Part shown: one piece after another, positions 1 to 11,183 of the stretch | Layout of the letters: each line of letters opens with the position of its first letter | Numbering within the stretch: position 1 is the first letter of the stretch | Assembly: GCF_041956535.1 (NCBI RefSeq) | Contig: NW_027192214.1 | Span: 1-62,940, forward strand | Source of the DNA: Calcarisporiella thermophila CBS 279.70 | Taxonomy: Eukaryota > Calcarisporiellomycota | Direction: 5' to 3' | DNA: 62,940 nt | Program-made: the position numbers and the translations under genes | The notes under the pieces: model-generated | Told to the model about the DNA's origin: nothing | The model's input: only the letters and a program-made list of their open reading frames with translations | Database searches by the model: none

Positions 1-269
1 ATCTATAAGTTTTCTAATCATTTTCTCTATTGGAATTTTTTGGAGGGAAGGGTGTACATCTGGTATTCGAATACAAAAAAAAAAGAAAAACGCAAAGCGT
101 GATTGCCACTAAGATAAGTCCAAGAAGTGAAAAATTACTAATCAACTACAAAAATTATGAAATGAATCAAAGAAACATAAATACTGTATAAGCTATAAGA
201 GGATCAAAAGTGAGTATCCGAAAAATGCATAAGCTGAAATTGGGTATAATGTACATTGCAGCTAGACTA

Positions 270-3200
270 TCATTGCTCCATTTTTCTCCTCACCCCATTC
301 CATCGTATATTTCTTCTTGACCAGTGTTCGTCGCCGGTGATAAAGTCTTCCCGAACAATTTTGGCACGCTCTTTGAGCCAGCCCCCATCTTCCCACCGCA
401 GTATTATGCCCTCAAGTCGCACGTCTTTAGCCACTGCACCATCCGACATATTGTCCTCAATAAACTCGGATTTTCTGCGGGCAACGATCCCCTTGAGCTC
501 CTCCGCCCTGGGCATCGGGCCCTCGTAAATGACCGGCACCAGCATAATTCCACTGTCCCTGAGCGCCGCCTCTAGGCGAACATGGGAAACAAATCTCCGA
601 GAATGGCGATCATACAGATCGAAGGCGAGAAATCTGTCTGGAAGATTGTCATACATAATACTGTGTGTAGCAGAAAGCCACTCTCCAAAGAGAATGTATC
701 GATCCGGAAAGAGGACTTCCTCAGTATCGCTGTCAACATATTCACTGTATCTCCAATGGGATGCCTCATCATCAGCAGGAGGTAGAGTTTTGCCAGCAAG
801 AATGCTTAGAAGCGTAGGCCCATTACAATCCAGCCAGATGGATAGATGCTTGAACTGTGGATGGCTGGATGCAACAATCTCATGATTACGATTCTGCACT
901 CGAATCCCGTACATAGAACTTGTCCAGGCAAAGTGGGACAAGCTACCATGTAGTAAATCCATCGAAAAGCCCAAGTTGGCACCATCCACCTTTTCCTGAA
1001 TAATAACTGTAGAACTCCCAGACTCTCGGGTCATCACTTTTGCCGCCACATCGGTCGCCGACCAGATAAGATCGTCTCGCGTTGCTGAGCCAAGATTTAG
1101 AAAATGAGAAGTCCTAGTTAATGTGTATATAGGCATAAAAATTGAGAATTGGCTATACTATATTATATTCTTCGAAAACATACCTTGGAAATTTGAAAAA
1201 TTCCATAGATCCTCCGTGACCGCATCTTGTAATTTTGCGAACTATATCTAGTGCTTGGGAGAAAGAACGGATGGTGACGATGGCTCTAAAACCTTCAGCA
1301 AGTGAGGGTGCCTCGAGCTGTTTGGAGAAAGATCGCACTACAGTAGCAGCTCGAGTGGGTGGCAAAGTGGGGTGATTTCGCCGTGTGGATACTCGTCGTT
1401 CACAAAGCCCTGGCGAGTAGTCAAAATAGATGCAAAGCGCGAGTTTGGGGTTGAATGCCAGAGAAAGAAAGTGACGACGATCCTCAGCGGTCACATTGCA
1501 CCGGTCAATAATAATAACTTTTTTGTGCAATGTGCGTTGCGATGAGGGGCTGCTTGCGTGTCCTAGGGCGGCTTCAACCGTACACCTGGATCCACCACAT
1601 TCATCTTGCGAAATGCGGATCCATTTGGTGGGATCGCGAGTAACGAGCATATTTGCAACCCAACTCTTACCACTGCCAGGGAGCCCCACGAGCATAACGA
1701 GTTCTGGGTCATTAACGAATTCCCACACACCTTGCTGTGCATAGTGCCCACCTTTGGGCTCCTCGATGATATTGCTTTCCTTAGAGCATTCGTTGTAGCA
1801 TTTCCATTTTCGCTTGACAAAATACTCGACGAAACGCTCTTGCTCCTCTGTTTCGAGACTTCCTGGTCGCATCTGGCGAATTAATGAAATAGCAGTGTTG
1901 GCATCCATTTCCGGTTTAATTGGCTCCTGCGAGGGGGGAGGCAGAGGCTGGAGACCAAAGAGAGCTATGAAAATTGCCAGTACTGTGCCCGCTCGACCTA
2001 GATAACCAAAAATGAAAATTGAGTGAGATGGGGCAAAGCAATACTCTTTATCAATTGAGTCACAAAAAATCTACCTTTTCCGCCTCCACAATGTACCAAC
2101 GTGGCACCTTGCTCCACCCTGGCAAGCGCTATAATATCATTCATCTGTTCTTCACTTGGTGCCTTGTAATTTTTCACGGGAAAGAATACATTTTTGATTC
2201 CCAGCGACGTATGGAACCATTCACGCGAAAGAGGCTGTTCCTCGGTAAGTGTGATAATGGTAGTGATTCCTAATTGCGCAAGACGTGTAACATCTTCGCT
2301 CGAACGAGGTGTAGACATGCCAGCTAAGCGGAAAGGTATAATCCACCGAAAGAAGCGTGGAAGAACATAGCGGTCCGGCATAATGAGCCTTTCGCGACTA
2401 GAGAATACTAGATCAAAACCTTGGCCAGAAGATGCTGCTGTAATACGTTTTGTGAGTGATGGGAGCCAGGGCTGTAGTAACAGGTGTGCAAAATCATTTC
2501 CGAACAAAGCATCGAGCGCGTGCGCATAAATAGACAACTTTTCAATATCCTTTCGCTCCATTTCGGTCATAAGAATGCCCCACTCGGTCTTTCTGCTACA
2601 TTGCAGCAACCGGCTCATTGCTTTTTTAGCGACATTCTCTCTAGAATTAGCCATATTGGATGCTTTATTAGCAGCGCAAACTTCCATTGTATTCTCGACA
2701 AGCTTAAGAACGCGATACCAAGCAAGCATAGCAATTTTCGGCTTGGCATCGCGATCTGCCCATTCACCTAGACGAGCCCACCCACGCGGACTCGCGATAT
2801 TTTGTCGAATAAGCGAGAGCGCAGCATTTAATGAAAAATCGCGAAGTGTAGATGAATAATTGTCGGTGAGTCGGAATTGGTGATGGTACAGGAAGAGGCA
2901 GTCCAATGCAAGTTCATCTGAAATTTCAAAAGGATCTCCATTTTTTCGTACCACCGAGTTTATCCCTTTTTTCATCTCGTGGTCATTGGCGACGGTAAGC
3001 GTAATGTGGAATTCTTTAGGTGGAAGGCCCAGTTTGTAACGCAACCAGTTTCCATCAGCCCAGGCAACCACCACAAAAAATGCGCGCTTTTCATTTCCAC
3101 CTAGGCCAAGAGGAACAATCCTTGGACTACTATCGAGTGAAGACTGTGGCGCACAAGGAGATTGAAACGTGTTAAGGAGTTGATTAATGGATGCGAAGGT

Positions 3201-3368
3201 CAATGAGCTTAATTCGTCCTTAGTTAAAAATGTAAGATGCCACTCGTTCGATTTTGTAGGTATGCCAGTGGGTACTAAGTGTAGATGCTCATGAGCGATC
3301 TTGTCGATGAGATGGCCTGTGAGAGCAATACAACCACGGAACCTGTGCAGTTTTGCCTCGGATTTCAA
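270..3368 (-). CDS. Four-domain RNA repair enzyme: 2H phosphodiesterase, DSP phosphatase, polynucleotide kinase, RNA ligase
   Basis: Three exons, 3368-2075, 1997-1184 and 1113-270, joined by 77- and 70-nt introns, give 983 codons in one frame. Order of parts: a 2H (LigT-like) fold with HLT at about residue 44 and HIT at about 121; a helical linker (about 165-320); a dual-specificity phosphatase with the Cx5R loop HCGGGKGRAGT (Cys about 427), completed exactly by splicing; a P-loop kinase with GLPGSGKS (about 536), QDE, an IIIDR motif (about 596) and an Arg-rich lid; and a nucleotidyltransferase ligase with EKVDGANLG (Lys about 744), FGEW, EGIILR and a KIVR motif. From the families, it should open 2',3'-cyclic ends, remove a phosphate, phosphorylate 5'-OH and seal. 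The order differs from classical fungal Trl1 (ligase-kinase-CPD). The left-most codon here is TTG; the first in-frame ATG would remove the first 2H motif, so a non-AUG start or an unseen 5' exon is likely. Confidence 0.9.
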
Positions 3369-4614
3369 CGTAGAATCCAGTTTTGAAGATCAAATATAAA
3401 TTACTATTAGAATTCGAGAAAATTATTTGATTATGTCAAAAAGGATAGAGAAATAATAAGTTAATGGCAAGAATAAGTTTATATAAGGGTTTGTGGAGGC
3501 TGTGCGATAAACTGTCCTCTATCCAGCTCTTAATAATTTTTTTCCTTTTAAGTCCGTTTAGGTCAGAATGACTTTAATGGACCTAAAATGGATTTTTGCA
3601 CCCCGTTTTGCGAGTCAATTCCTTATTCGTGATATGAATTGGCCGAGAGCTTCAAAAATGGCGGCAAAAATAATATCTGAAATATAAAAAAAAATACCCT
3701 AATAGGTATTACTCGGTAGGATAAATAGGCATATGATAAGGTTATGAAATCTAGTTGGTCAGTGCAAGCTTTGTAAACTATCATCATTCGAAGGATGCCT
3801 CCAGGTTATGCTGGATTTATATTCAAGGACTCTTTGTATGTGCATGCTGTTTATAGAAAAAACCCATCACCTACAAGCTGTCCAAAATAACTTATCCAGC
3901 TGTTCCTTTCTACAATCACAGAGTGTGCAAAAAGGGTGATGTTACAGTTATTGCAGAACAATAATTTTATTTTTTGAGGTTTCTCTGCCCCGCTCGATTC
4001 TGCGAACTTTATCACTTTCACGGCTTCATTATTAACAATCTGTATTAGTAGAAATAAATCGATCTCTCTTTTCCCCCGCTCGGTATCCAGTATCTCCAGA
4101 GAACATAATGCTTGCGGTTTTGAAAGTTAAACATTAAATGTTCACACCGGATATCCCATCACTCAGATGGTGGTTATCCGGTAAAGTAAGTAGCATGTTC
4201 TAATTCAAGGTGACAATATATGAAATATTCATTCAATCGAGATCCATCAAGTATTTCAGAGGCCTTTGTTATTTCATCTTCGTCAAAAAGGTTTGGATTC
4301 TTTAAGTAAAATGAGGGTAATCACATACAGTATGGAATCAAAAATTAAAGACATTAAAAGAATTAATATTTTTCTTGAAAAAAGGTGAAAATAAAGTGGA
4401 GCAAAAGATTGCAAAGTAGGTATTTCCCAAGGAGCTGATTTAATTACCCAAGAATTTTGAAAAAAAAAGTACATATAACCGGAGTGGAAAGTGAATCAAC
4501 AGCATGAGAAATTCCATACTTTAATGTAATTATATTTGTGTCGCTTAAATTTTTCTCTATTCTCTTAGGAGATATTTGTAATTTAAATAGTAAAGCTTAG
4601 TGGAGATTTTGTCC
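3369..4614. other. Intergenic, no gene seen
   Basis: AT-rich spacer upstream of the RNA-repair gene. I see no coding stretch with protein-like composition. No minus-strand ATG occurs in the first 350 bases upstream of that gene's first recognised codon. An ATG at 3732 followed by a GTAATA donor could start a tiny first exon, but the implied intron of almost 400 nt is far longer than its neighbours. Confidence 0.5.
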
Positions 4615-4785
4615 TCATCGGTAAAGTCTTTTATTGAACTCTTGAATTTCTAGTTGAGTCTGAGTGGCAGCCCTGTCGACATCATAGAGTAGATACTGAA
4701 AGACGAGCTGTTCCCACTCTTGCTGATGTATACCTCGTAGCTCGCGCATGATGTTGAAATACATTTCAAACCGCTGCCTCCACTT
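4615..4785 (-). pseudogene. Fragment of an unrecognised gene family (FEMYFN motif), copy A
   Basis: A 56-codon open stretch on the minus strand with protein-like composition. It contains RFEMYFN, REL and EWEQLVFQYLLYDVDRAATQ and ends at TGA (4617-4615). A stop lies directly upstream, so it is a fragment. A related, more decayed stretch lies in the opposite orientation at 5070-5216. I do not recognise the family. Host gene duplicate or mobile-element protein are both possible. Confidence 0.4.
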
Positions 4786-5069
4786 TTATTCCATTCCCAC
4801 TTCCCAAATATTATTCTGCAATATTCCCTCGAGCTGTGCGCGTGAAATAAGGGTATATTCATAGTGATGCATTAACCTGTTCCAGTCTTGATTGAAGATG
4901 TCCTTGCGTCCACAATCCCGATAGTTGCCTAGGAGACTTTACGTATCAGTCTCGGAAAATTGAAATTGCGCACCTAGTTATACGAATATACTGTACGTGT
5001 GATACCTATTACCCATATGCAGCTCGGGTGAATGCTACGAGAATGAAAATGAGAAGCGACAGCGGTAAA

Positions 5070-5216
5070 AAGTGGAGACAGCGATTTGAGATGTATTTCA
5101 ACGCAAGGCGGGAACTCCGGGTACCCACTAGCTAGAGAAGGATCAGGTTATACAAAACTAGGAACATAGAATGCGCTGCCACTCAATGATTCCACCATAA
5201 ATTCAAGAGTTCGGCA
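5070..5216 (+). pseudogene. Fragment of the same family, inverted copy B
   Basis: The first 35 bases encode WRQRFEMYFN followed by RRELR, nearly the same DNA as 4785-4750 read on the minus strand. After a gap, the GCTGCCACTCA and ATTCAAGAGTTC words of copy A recur here too, but stops interrupt the frame. Both ends of the copy A segment are thus present in inverted orientation about 300 bp away. Confidence 0.4.
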
Positions 5217-5413
5217 AGATAGATCTTGGAAAATTCATAAAATTGGAGCCCTTTTCCCGGTGCAATAACGCGTAGATTGTGAAGCGCGTTAACAAGCGCC
5301 ATTCTGCCTTACGATTCAGAGTAGAGAGCCCAAGTCTGACGAGATCCTGCGGATATACTGGATCGTAGTTTGTATCTACACTTAGTCGGCATCCCGTCGA
5401 GTTGTTTTGAGCT

Positions 5414-5523
5414 CTAGAAAGGCATTTCTTCGATCAAAAAAGGCCACTCAATCCCTTGTGCCCACAAAAGAGTGTAAACACACGCTTCTATATTTTCCCA
5501 TTCAGTATGCTCAAAAGCATTTC
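5414..5523 (-). pseudogene. Short coding remnant, possibly same family
   Basis: The minus strand reads open for about 35 codons with the words EWENIEACVYTLLWAQGIEW and ends at TAG. The EWE..., hydrophobic and aromatic pattern resembles copy A (EWEQLVFQYLL). Membership of the same family is inference from a weak match. Confidence 0.3.
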
Positions 5524-5739
5524 TACTGAGGTCAAGTAGCAACTACTTATGCCTAGTATATTGCGCAATAAGAGGAAGTTAGAATTAGTACAGTATGTAA
5601 GTTGGAAATAAGCGCTTTCATCATACAGTAGCCAAAAGAGAGCGTTGAGTAAATTTTGAGGAGGATAATCAATTGCACCTCGATTCAATGCTTTATTTAT
5701 ATTTATGCTACCTTTGTTAGTTTTAGATAGTTCTTATAT

Positions 5740-5854
5740 TTGTGACTACTTGCTGACATCACTATTCTTTGGGTATATATTTGGATATTTGGCATTTTGG
5801 TATAAGAAGCGGAGTTATTACCTTTCTCGCCTATCTCAAACTATCCTAGTAACA
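5740..5854 (+). repeat. Diverged 3' part of the LTR found at 23.7 kb
   Basis: Reads TGTGACTACT, then GACATCA, then AAGCGGAGTT, then CTATCTCAAACTATCCT and ends in AACA. The same words occur in the same order in the last third of the LTR at 23682-23956. Clear but diverged, so an older copy. Confidence 0.55.
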
Positions 5855-6192
5855 ATTGATATTTACATCAATAAGCCACCCTCGAATAGTGCTTGGATCC
5901 TAAAGTTCTGTCCCCGAAGAACGATCTAATTTAAATAGGTTAATTGCTAAAGATAAAAAGCTCTCTATTTCTTGATCAAGATCTCATTTAATACAAATTT
6001 AATACGAATCTTTTGGATGCGATCTAGTTGGTCATACCTTTCAATTGGGCTGGGAGTTTTGAAGTGTTTCCATACGAATTAATCTGGCAAACAAATAATC
6101 AGTTTTCTCATATATTCAGCAGAAAGTTTAGGCATGTTCGTCGATAGAGCCGAAAATATTGATGTCGATCCCATCCCTGTATTTAATTATTT

Positions 6193-6285
6193 CCAGCGAA
6201 GTTCTTTAGAGGTGTTGAAATACATCTCAAACACTTTCTTCATGACAAACCAGAGGGATGGCCAACCTTTGATCCCCCAATTTTA
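6193..6285 (-). pseudogene. Fragment of the FEMYFN family, copy C
   Basis: The minus strand encodes WPSLWFV, then FEMYFN, then KELRW before meeting a stop. FEMYFN followed by a (R/K)EL(R) word is shared with the copies at 4.7 and 5.1 kb. DNA identity is confined to about 20 bases. No larger open frame surrounds it. Confidence 0.35.
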
Positions 6286-6443
6286 ACTTGTTCAGAAAAC
6301 ATAAAGTATGGGTTGCATACGTACAGCTTGATCTCGTCAATAGTAAAATTAACTCCCTCCAACTCTTGATATAACAAATTGCTTATTTAGACAACTGGAT
6401 TTGGAAAAAGCGATCACAAATCCTTCTTGATTTCTCGAATGAT

Positions 6444-6941
6444 TTGTCTTGCCATCTATCGCACAGACTTATCCAATCCATAACCGTGTCGAACCAGTTT
6501 GATAATCTCAAACCCGGTCAGAACTACCGGCTTAAAAACAAAGGTGCTGATATTTACATCGGGTACCCTAAAGGAATTAATCCATGGGAAATTCCCCAAA
6601 ATCAACCCATCCCAGTTGTTGCTCGCGAGCGTGAAGGTGTTCTATACCTACGAGTCCCAACACGGTTTCATTCGTTATGTTGAAAGCGGACGCGTTTTGG
6701 CTGCGCCCAACCTTACTGACTTCACTCAACAAGTACTCGTACAAGCCGACCCTAATAGCCAACACCAAAAATGGTATTCTGACGGTGATTTCATGCTGCT
6801 GAGGAGCCACCCCAACAAGGCTGTCGACTTGAAAGGGAAAACACCACTCCCGGAAATCCTATCATTATATACACCAAGTGGGATCCCAATAATTCGCAAT
6901 CTAAGGCTCAGCGCTGGGAGGTTAAGCCTACTAGTTTTTAA
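6444..6941 (+). pseudogene. Ricin-B-type (beta-trefoil) lectin-like pseudogene
   Basis: Three stretches in two frames line up as one lectin-like protein. The first (6.44-6.62 kb) has NQFDNLKPGQNYRLKNKG. The second (6.62-6.85 kb, other frame) has ESQHGFIRYVESGRVLAAP and HQKWYSDGDFML. The third (6.85-6.94 kb, back in the first frame) has KWDPNNSQ and AQRWEV before TAA. The W-bearing blocks near the end (QKW, then AQRW) are typical of QxW beta-trefoil repeats. The two frame changes, near 6.62 and 6.85 kb, have no intron signals between them, so I call it broken. No convincing signal peptide is visible upstream. Sequencing indels could mimic this pattern. Confidence 0.65.
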
Positions 6942-7784
6942 GCTATCACTTGGATACTGAACCCTTGGAATGCGAATGAGATGAGTCGAAATAAATCCTT
7001 ATGAGCCGACCATTATATCGAGAATTTGTGTATATGATCATGAATTTTTAACCTTAGCAAGTGATCAATTGAATTAAGTCCACGCTATTCGAGGTTAAAA
7101 ATAAAGAATAGTTTGTTCAGTGATTTAAAACTTAAAAATATACACTGTACATGGATATGTACAATTACACAGCTAGTAAAACTCAGGCCTATAGTATGAC
7201 CGAGCTTACTTCTTAAGCTTAACGTCCCTCTCACTTTGTATTTATTTGTCAGATTAGTGTTGCAATTCTCCATTAAACTGATATTTTCAAAATATTTTTG
7301 AAAAAGCACTTGTAGTGAGACGAACAATAATAGTCGTACCTCTCTAAATGAGACTATGAGGCTATAGACTGCAGCCTTTGTCAGCAATCCACGCTTCATG
7401 ATGAAGCTGATTTATTGGGTAAAATGAGCTGGTTCTAAGAAAAAACAAACAATCCACAAACAAATAATAAAAAAATACAGTACAACACAATACTGTATGA
7501 TAGATAGTAACTTTCCCTTTAATTTCTATAGAAATTTGGTATGAAAAGGGTTAATTTACTGAAAGAAAGTGATATTTTTCAGGATCAAAGAAAAACTATC
7601 AAATACAAAAAATACGATCTATCTAGAAAATACAATTTGCAACGCTAGTTGACAGCATAGTAAGAAAGAAGGAACGAGATCAAGGCTGAAAGTTGACAGA
7701 GGCTAATGCTGATACTACTTTGCAGAGTAGTTGTAGTAGCGTTCGCTTCACAACTATAGTATTAGGTATCCTCTTAGGCACTAC
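6942..7784. other. Intergenic, nothing recognised
   Basis: AT-rich spacer downstream of the lectin pseudogene and of the transporter gene. Open frames here have no recognisable motif and biased, low-complexity composition. Confidence 0.5.
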
Positions 7785-9164
7785 CTAGATATCGGTCATC
7801 TTAATTTGGCGGATTTTTTCACCTCGTGTCTTCACATACAATAGAAGTCCAATGCCAATATAATTCAGTAGGCAGAGTATTAACGAAAAATAGCCCTCGT
7901 TAATACTGCTCACAATGGGATCGCTTATGACTGACAGAATGGCTGCCATTACCATTCGCAACATATTAGATGCTGATGTGATGCTGCTACCTTTACCCTT
8001 AGCAATGTCGACTAGATAAGTGGAGGCGGTAGAGAAGACTTGGGCCAAGCCAAAGTTAGCTATAGTGAACGCAACTATGGGAACAGCTAGATGCATCTGA
8101 GCATAGACGCTCCAGCCAAACAAAAGAGTGCCAAATGGTGCAATTACAGCACCTCCGATCCAGGTATGCCACCAAATTCGATCTTCAGGTTGTGGCTTAG
8201 CAGATCGCTGATGTGCAAAATCCGCCAACCTCCCGCTGACCGTAGAGCCAATTGTACTGCCTAGACCTGCTCCGAGGTAACAGAGACCGGTCTGCAGTGA
8301 GTTCAAGTGATATGCTCTCTCAAAGAGGGTTGGTATTACAGTTTCCATGGCAAAGAGGGTGCCAAAGGTAATGCCGATTTCCAGGGACATGGCCATCACT
8401 ATAGAGTACCGAAGAGATGAGAGAGCTGCGAGCGGGTTGAACCGGCCAACCTCCTTGGACCGAGGCGATTCCCATGGAAATATAATCAGAACTCCCAGGA
8501 AACACACGCCTCCCATCGCGGCAGAGAAGTAGAACGTAGACCTCCACCCAAATGCCTGGGTCAGTGCCCCGCCCACAATTGGGCCAAACACGGGACCCAA
8601 GAAAGCGCCTAAAAAGAAAAACCCAAAGGCCGTTCCACGTTCATGTGGTTCCCACAGTTCTTCAATGGTGCCAGCTCCTAATGTCATCGGCGCACTTGCT
8701 CCAACGGACTGTATGCATCGCAGCACAACTAGAAGAGCAATGTGGTGAACCAACCCTGCACCTATTGACACAATAATGTAGATAGCAATCGAGACGAGAA
8801 AAAATATCTTTCGAATCCGTAAGTAATCCGAGGCACTAGACCAAAATATTGGTGCGATGCCCATGAAGAGTATAAATAAGGATACTGTGGTGTTGGTGAG
8901 AGCATTGGATACGCGAAATTCTTCGGAAACTGTCGGGAGAGCAGGAAGGTACACAGTGGAAGAAAGGCCAGGCAGTATACTCGCCAAAGAAATGATGAAA
9001 AGAATGCAATAACGACGGAAATTGCTCATATTAGGTTGCACAGCTTCGACGTCGGAAATATTATCAATTGAGGGCTGAGGGGCTTGAGGATCCGTGGGTG
9101 TTAGATTATTCTCACGAGTATGCACATTGTAAGAGGGATCATTTTGATCTTGTATAGATACCAT
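7785..9164 (-). CDS. DHA1-family MFS drug:H+ antiporter (QDR/AQR1-like)
   Basis: Single exon of 459 aa starting at an ATG (9164-9162). It has a hydrophilic N-terminus of about 48 residues followed by roughly 12 hydrophobic segments. The loop after the second segment carries the motif-A remnant SDYLRIRK. Further on, the antiporter motif C region reads FLGPVFGPIVGG, followed by FGWR, diagnostic of the DHA1 group. Expected role: proton-coupled export of toxic compounds or organic acids across the plasma membrane. Substrate cannot be told from sequence. A TATATATATAA run lies about 55 bp upstream. No frame damage is seen, in contrast with the pseudogenes on both sides. Confidence 0.92.
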   Translation of the reverse strand: MVSIQDQNDPSYNVHTRENNLTPTDPQAPQPSIDNISDVEAVQPNMSNFRRYCILFIISLASILPGLSSTVYLPALPTVSEEFRVSNALTNTTVSLFILFMGIAPIFWSSASDYLRIRKIFFLVSIAIYIIVSIGAGLVHHIALLVVLRCIQSVGASAPMTLGAGTIEELWEPHERGTAFGFFFLGAFLGPVFGPIVGGALTQAFGWRSTFYFSAAMGGVCFLGVLIIFPWESPRSKEVGRFNPLAALSSLRYSIVMAMSLEIGITFGTLFAMETVIPTLFERAYHLNSLQTGLCYLGAGLGSTIGSTVSGRLADFAHQRSAKPQPEDRIWWHTWIGGAVIAPFGTLLFGWSVYAQMHLAVPIVAFTIANFGLAQVFSTASTYLVDIAKGKGSSITSASNMLRMVMAAILSVISDPIVSSINEGYFSLILCLLNYIGIGLLLYVKTRGEKIRQIKMTDI

Positions 9165-9217
9165 AGCTACTTAGAATTAATGCAGTAAAAATCACAAGCA
9201 GTATTAAAGATGCAGAT

Positions 9218-9228
9218 TATATATATAT
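9218..9228 (-). promoter_or_regulatory. TATA-like element of the MFS gene
   Basis: The minus strand reads TATATATATAA about 55 bp upstream of the ATG. In AT-rich DNA such runs also occur by chance. Confidence 0.3.
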
Positions 9229-10480
9229 GGCATTTCTTATATTTGTAATTCTTGGCAAATCAAGACATTTTGGGTCGTAACCCAAAACCGCTTGAACACC
9301 TTGAAAATGATTGGAACCGTCAGACACAATTTTAAAATGAGATTTCTCCAGATTAGTGTACAATCATAATCATCAAGGGTCTGGATGGATATTGGCCAAG
9401 ATTTGGAATGGTCGAACAAATGAAAAATGAATGGACCTCTATTGCAGTTCTAAATGGCGCCCGGGTTCATTTGAATGAGGTTGAGGCAAGTGGATTGCAT
9501 CAATTGTGACCTTGTAGTTTGAGACCAAGATAGCACTGTGCTCTCTCGTTGTGCTCTATTTTACTTAACATAAACCTTAAATGAAAAAAAAAATTATAAA
9601 CCATAATTTTAATCCCTCTTTAGCTTTGGTCAGTTGAAATCTAGTACAAAGATAGCGTCTATACATTGACACAGTTACTCACTTGCTCTTAAAATTTGAA
9701 ACTTCTCTCGATATTTCCACTCCTTAATCCAATGCAAATAGTGCTAACGTACCTTTTTATGTAAATTATCACCATTAATTACTAAATCGTTTACGCTATA
9801 TTCGGTGAGCAGCAATCAGCTAACAATTACGGGTGTCATATACCCCTTATTTCATCTTTCCTTCCGGTGGTAATATTATAGAAAAAGCCTGTTGCTGATT
9901 CATAACTATCACTACTGATATTTCGGTGTGCAAACTTATTCATATCATAGTTTAACTGCTCGCTTTAAAGCTTTCGATTTGATCATGCGTAGGTGTAAAT
10001 GGTAATATTCCATATTAGTCAATGACACTGACATATAGAGCCTAATGGGTTAGTCCCTCTGTTTCGGTGAGTTTTAAAAATCAGAAAGGTTGTTGTCATT
10101 ATGGATTCTCCTAAAACCTAATAAAATTTTACGCCTCACTAACCTCAAGTTGGATTGCCGAGAATTTTCTATGCATTGTCGAAAAAATCCCATGTCCTGG
10201 CGTAAAAGCTTACAAATGGTACGCGGATTTTGATCAAATGACAAGTAAATAAAAGGCGTAATAATATAGATTACAGTACTAGTCGTTTGTTCTGGGCCAG
10301 ATAATTTAAATTAGAATAATACCATTACTAATATAGTTGACACGCTGTCAAAGTGAGACGTTACTGCCTTTGATCAAGCTAGTCTTCATTGTAGCATTGT
10401 AGCATTATAGAATGTTAGTTTGATCCGCGTTTTGTTCGGATAATTCACAATAATATAAGGGCACAGAACACTCGATAAAT
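9229..10480. other. Intergenic, nothing recognised
   Basis: AT-rich spacer between the transporter promoter and the dioxygenase pseudogene. No protein-like frame, tRNA or repeat was recognised. Confidence 0.5.
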
Positions 10481-10485
10481 CTCCT

Positions 10486-11183
10486 TTGTGTAAATTGTAC
10501 ATCATCTCACTCTTTGCATTGGCTCAGCTTGCCTATACTACTATTATATCATCTACACTCAAGGATACCACAAATCTTTCGTTTTGGCCGGACGAGATTT
10601 ATAAGCCAGAAGATATGCTACTCATATCAAGTTGCTCACTCTTGCCAAATTCAGAACATCAACCGATGAAAATTAGAGCTTCCAGGCGTGCTTATCAATA
10701 AAAACGCCTATTATTCCGGTATTCAAAACACTACATGCGTGCATGCGCCATAGGTAACCGTCGGACCTTTCTACCATGATGAAGAGATTATCCGATCCAA
10801 TATTACCGAAGGCTAGAATGGTATCCCTTTGACACTCGATATAAGCCCCATTTATATCAATACATGCGAGCCCATTCGAGGTGCTTTCATCAATATCAGG
10901 CATTCTAATGTAACTGGTTTCTACTCGGCTTTTAATAATGCTTCACTTAAGAAGCTTAACAATTCCAATGACCAAAATGGATCACAATTTTTTGAGGAGT
11001 GTTCAACCCACTGATTCGGAGGGAATTACTACATTCAAAACAATTATTCCTGGTTGGTATCGTGGTCGAGTAGTCCATATTTATTGCATGGTTCACATCA
11101 ACGGAATGATCCTATACAATGGTGCCCTTAATAATGGTACTGTCGCTAATATCGGAGTATATTACTTCCCAGAAAATTTTTAG
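10486..11183 (+). pseudogene. Intradiol ring-cleavage dioxygenase-like pseudogene (secreted type)
   Basis: Pieces of one fungal secreted dioxygenase-like protein lie in order but in different frames. A hydrophobic leader-like start lies at 10.49 kb. Next come GPFY and IRSNITEG, a TAG stop at 10814-10816, then IPLTLDI, TCEPIRGAF and NVTGFYSAF. After a frame change near 10.95-10.99 kb come FLRSVQPTDSEG, FKTIIPGWYRGR and the end at TAG 11181. Working members keep Tyr and His iron ligands in PGxYxGRxxHIH. Here the second His of that block is Tyr (HIY). An internal stop, a frame change and a lost ligand make this a dead gene. Confidence 0.82.
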
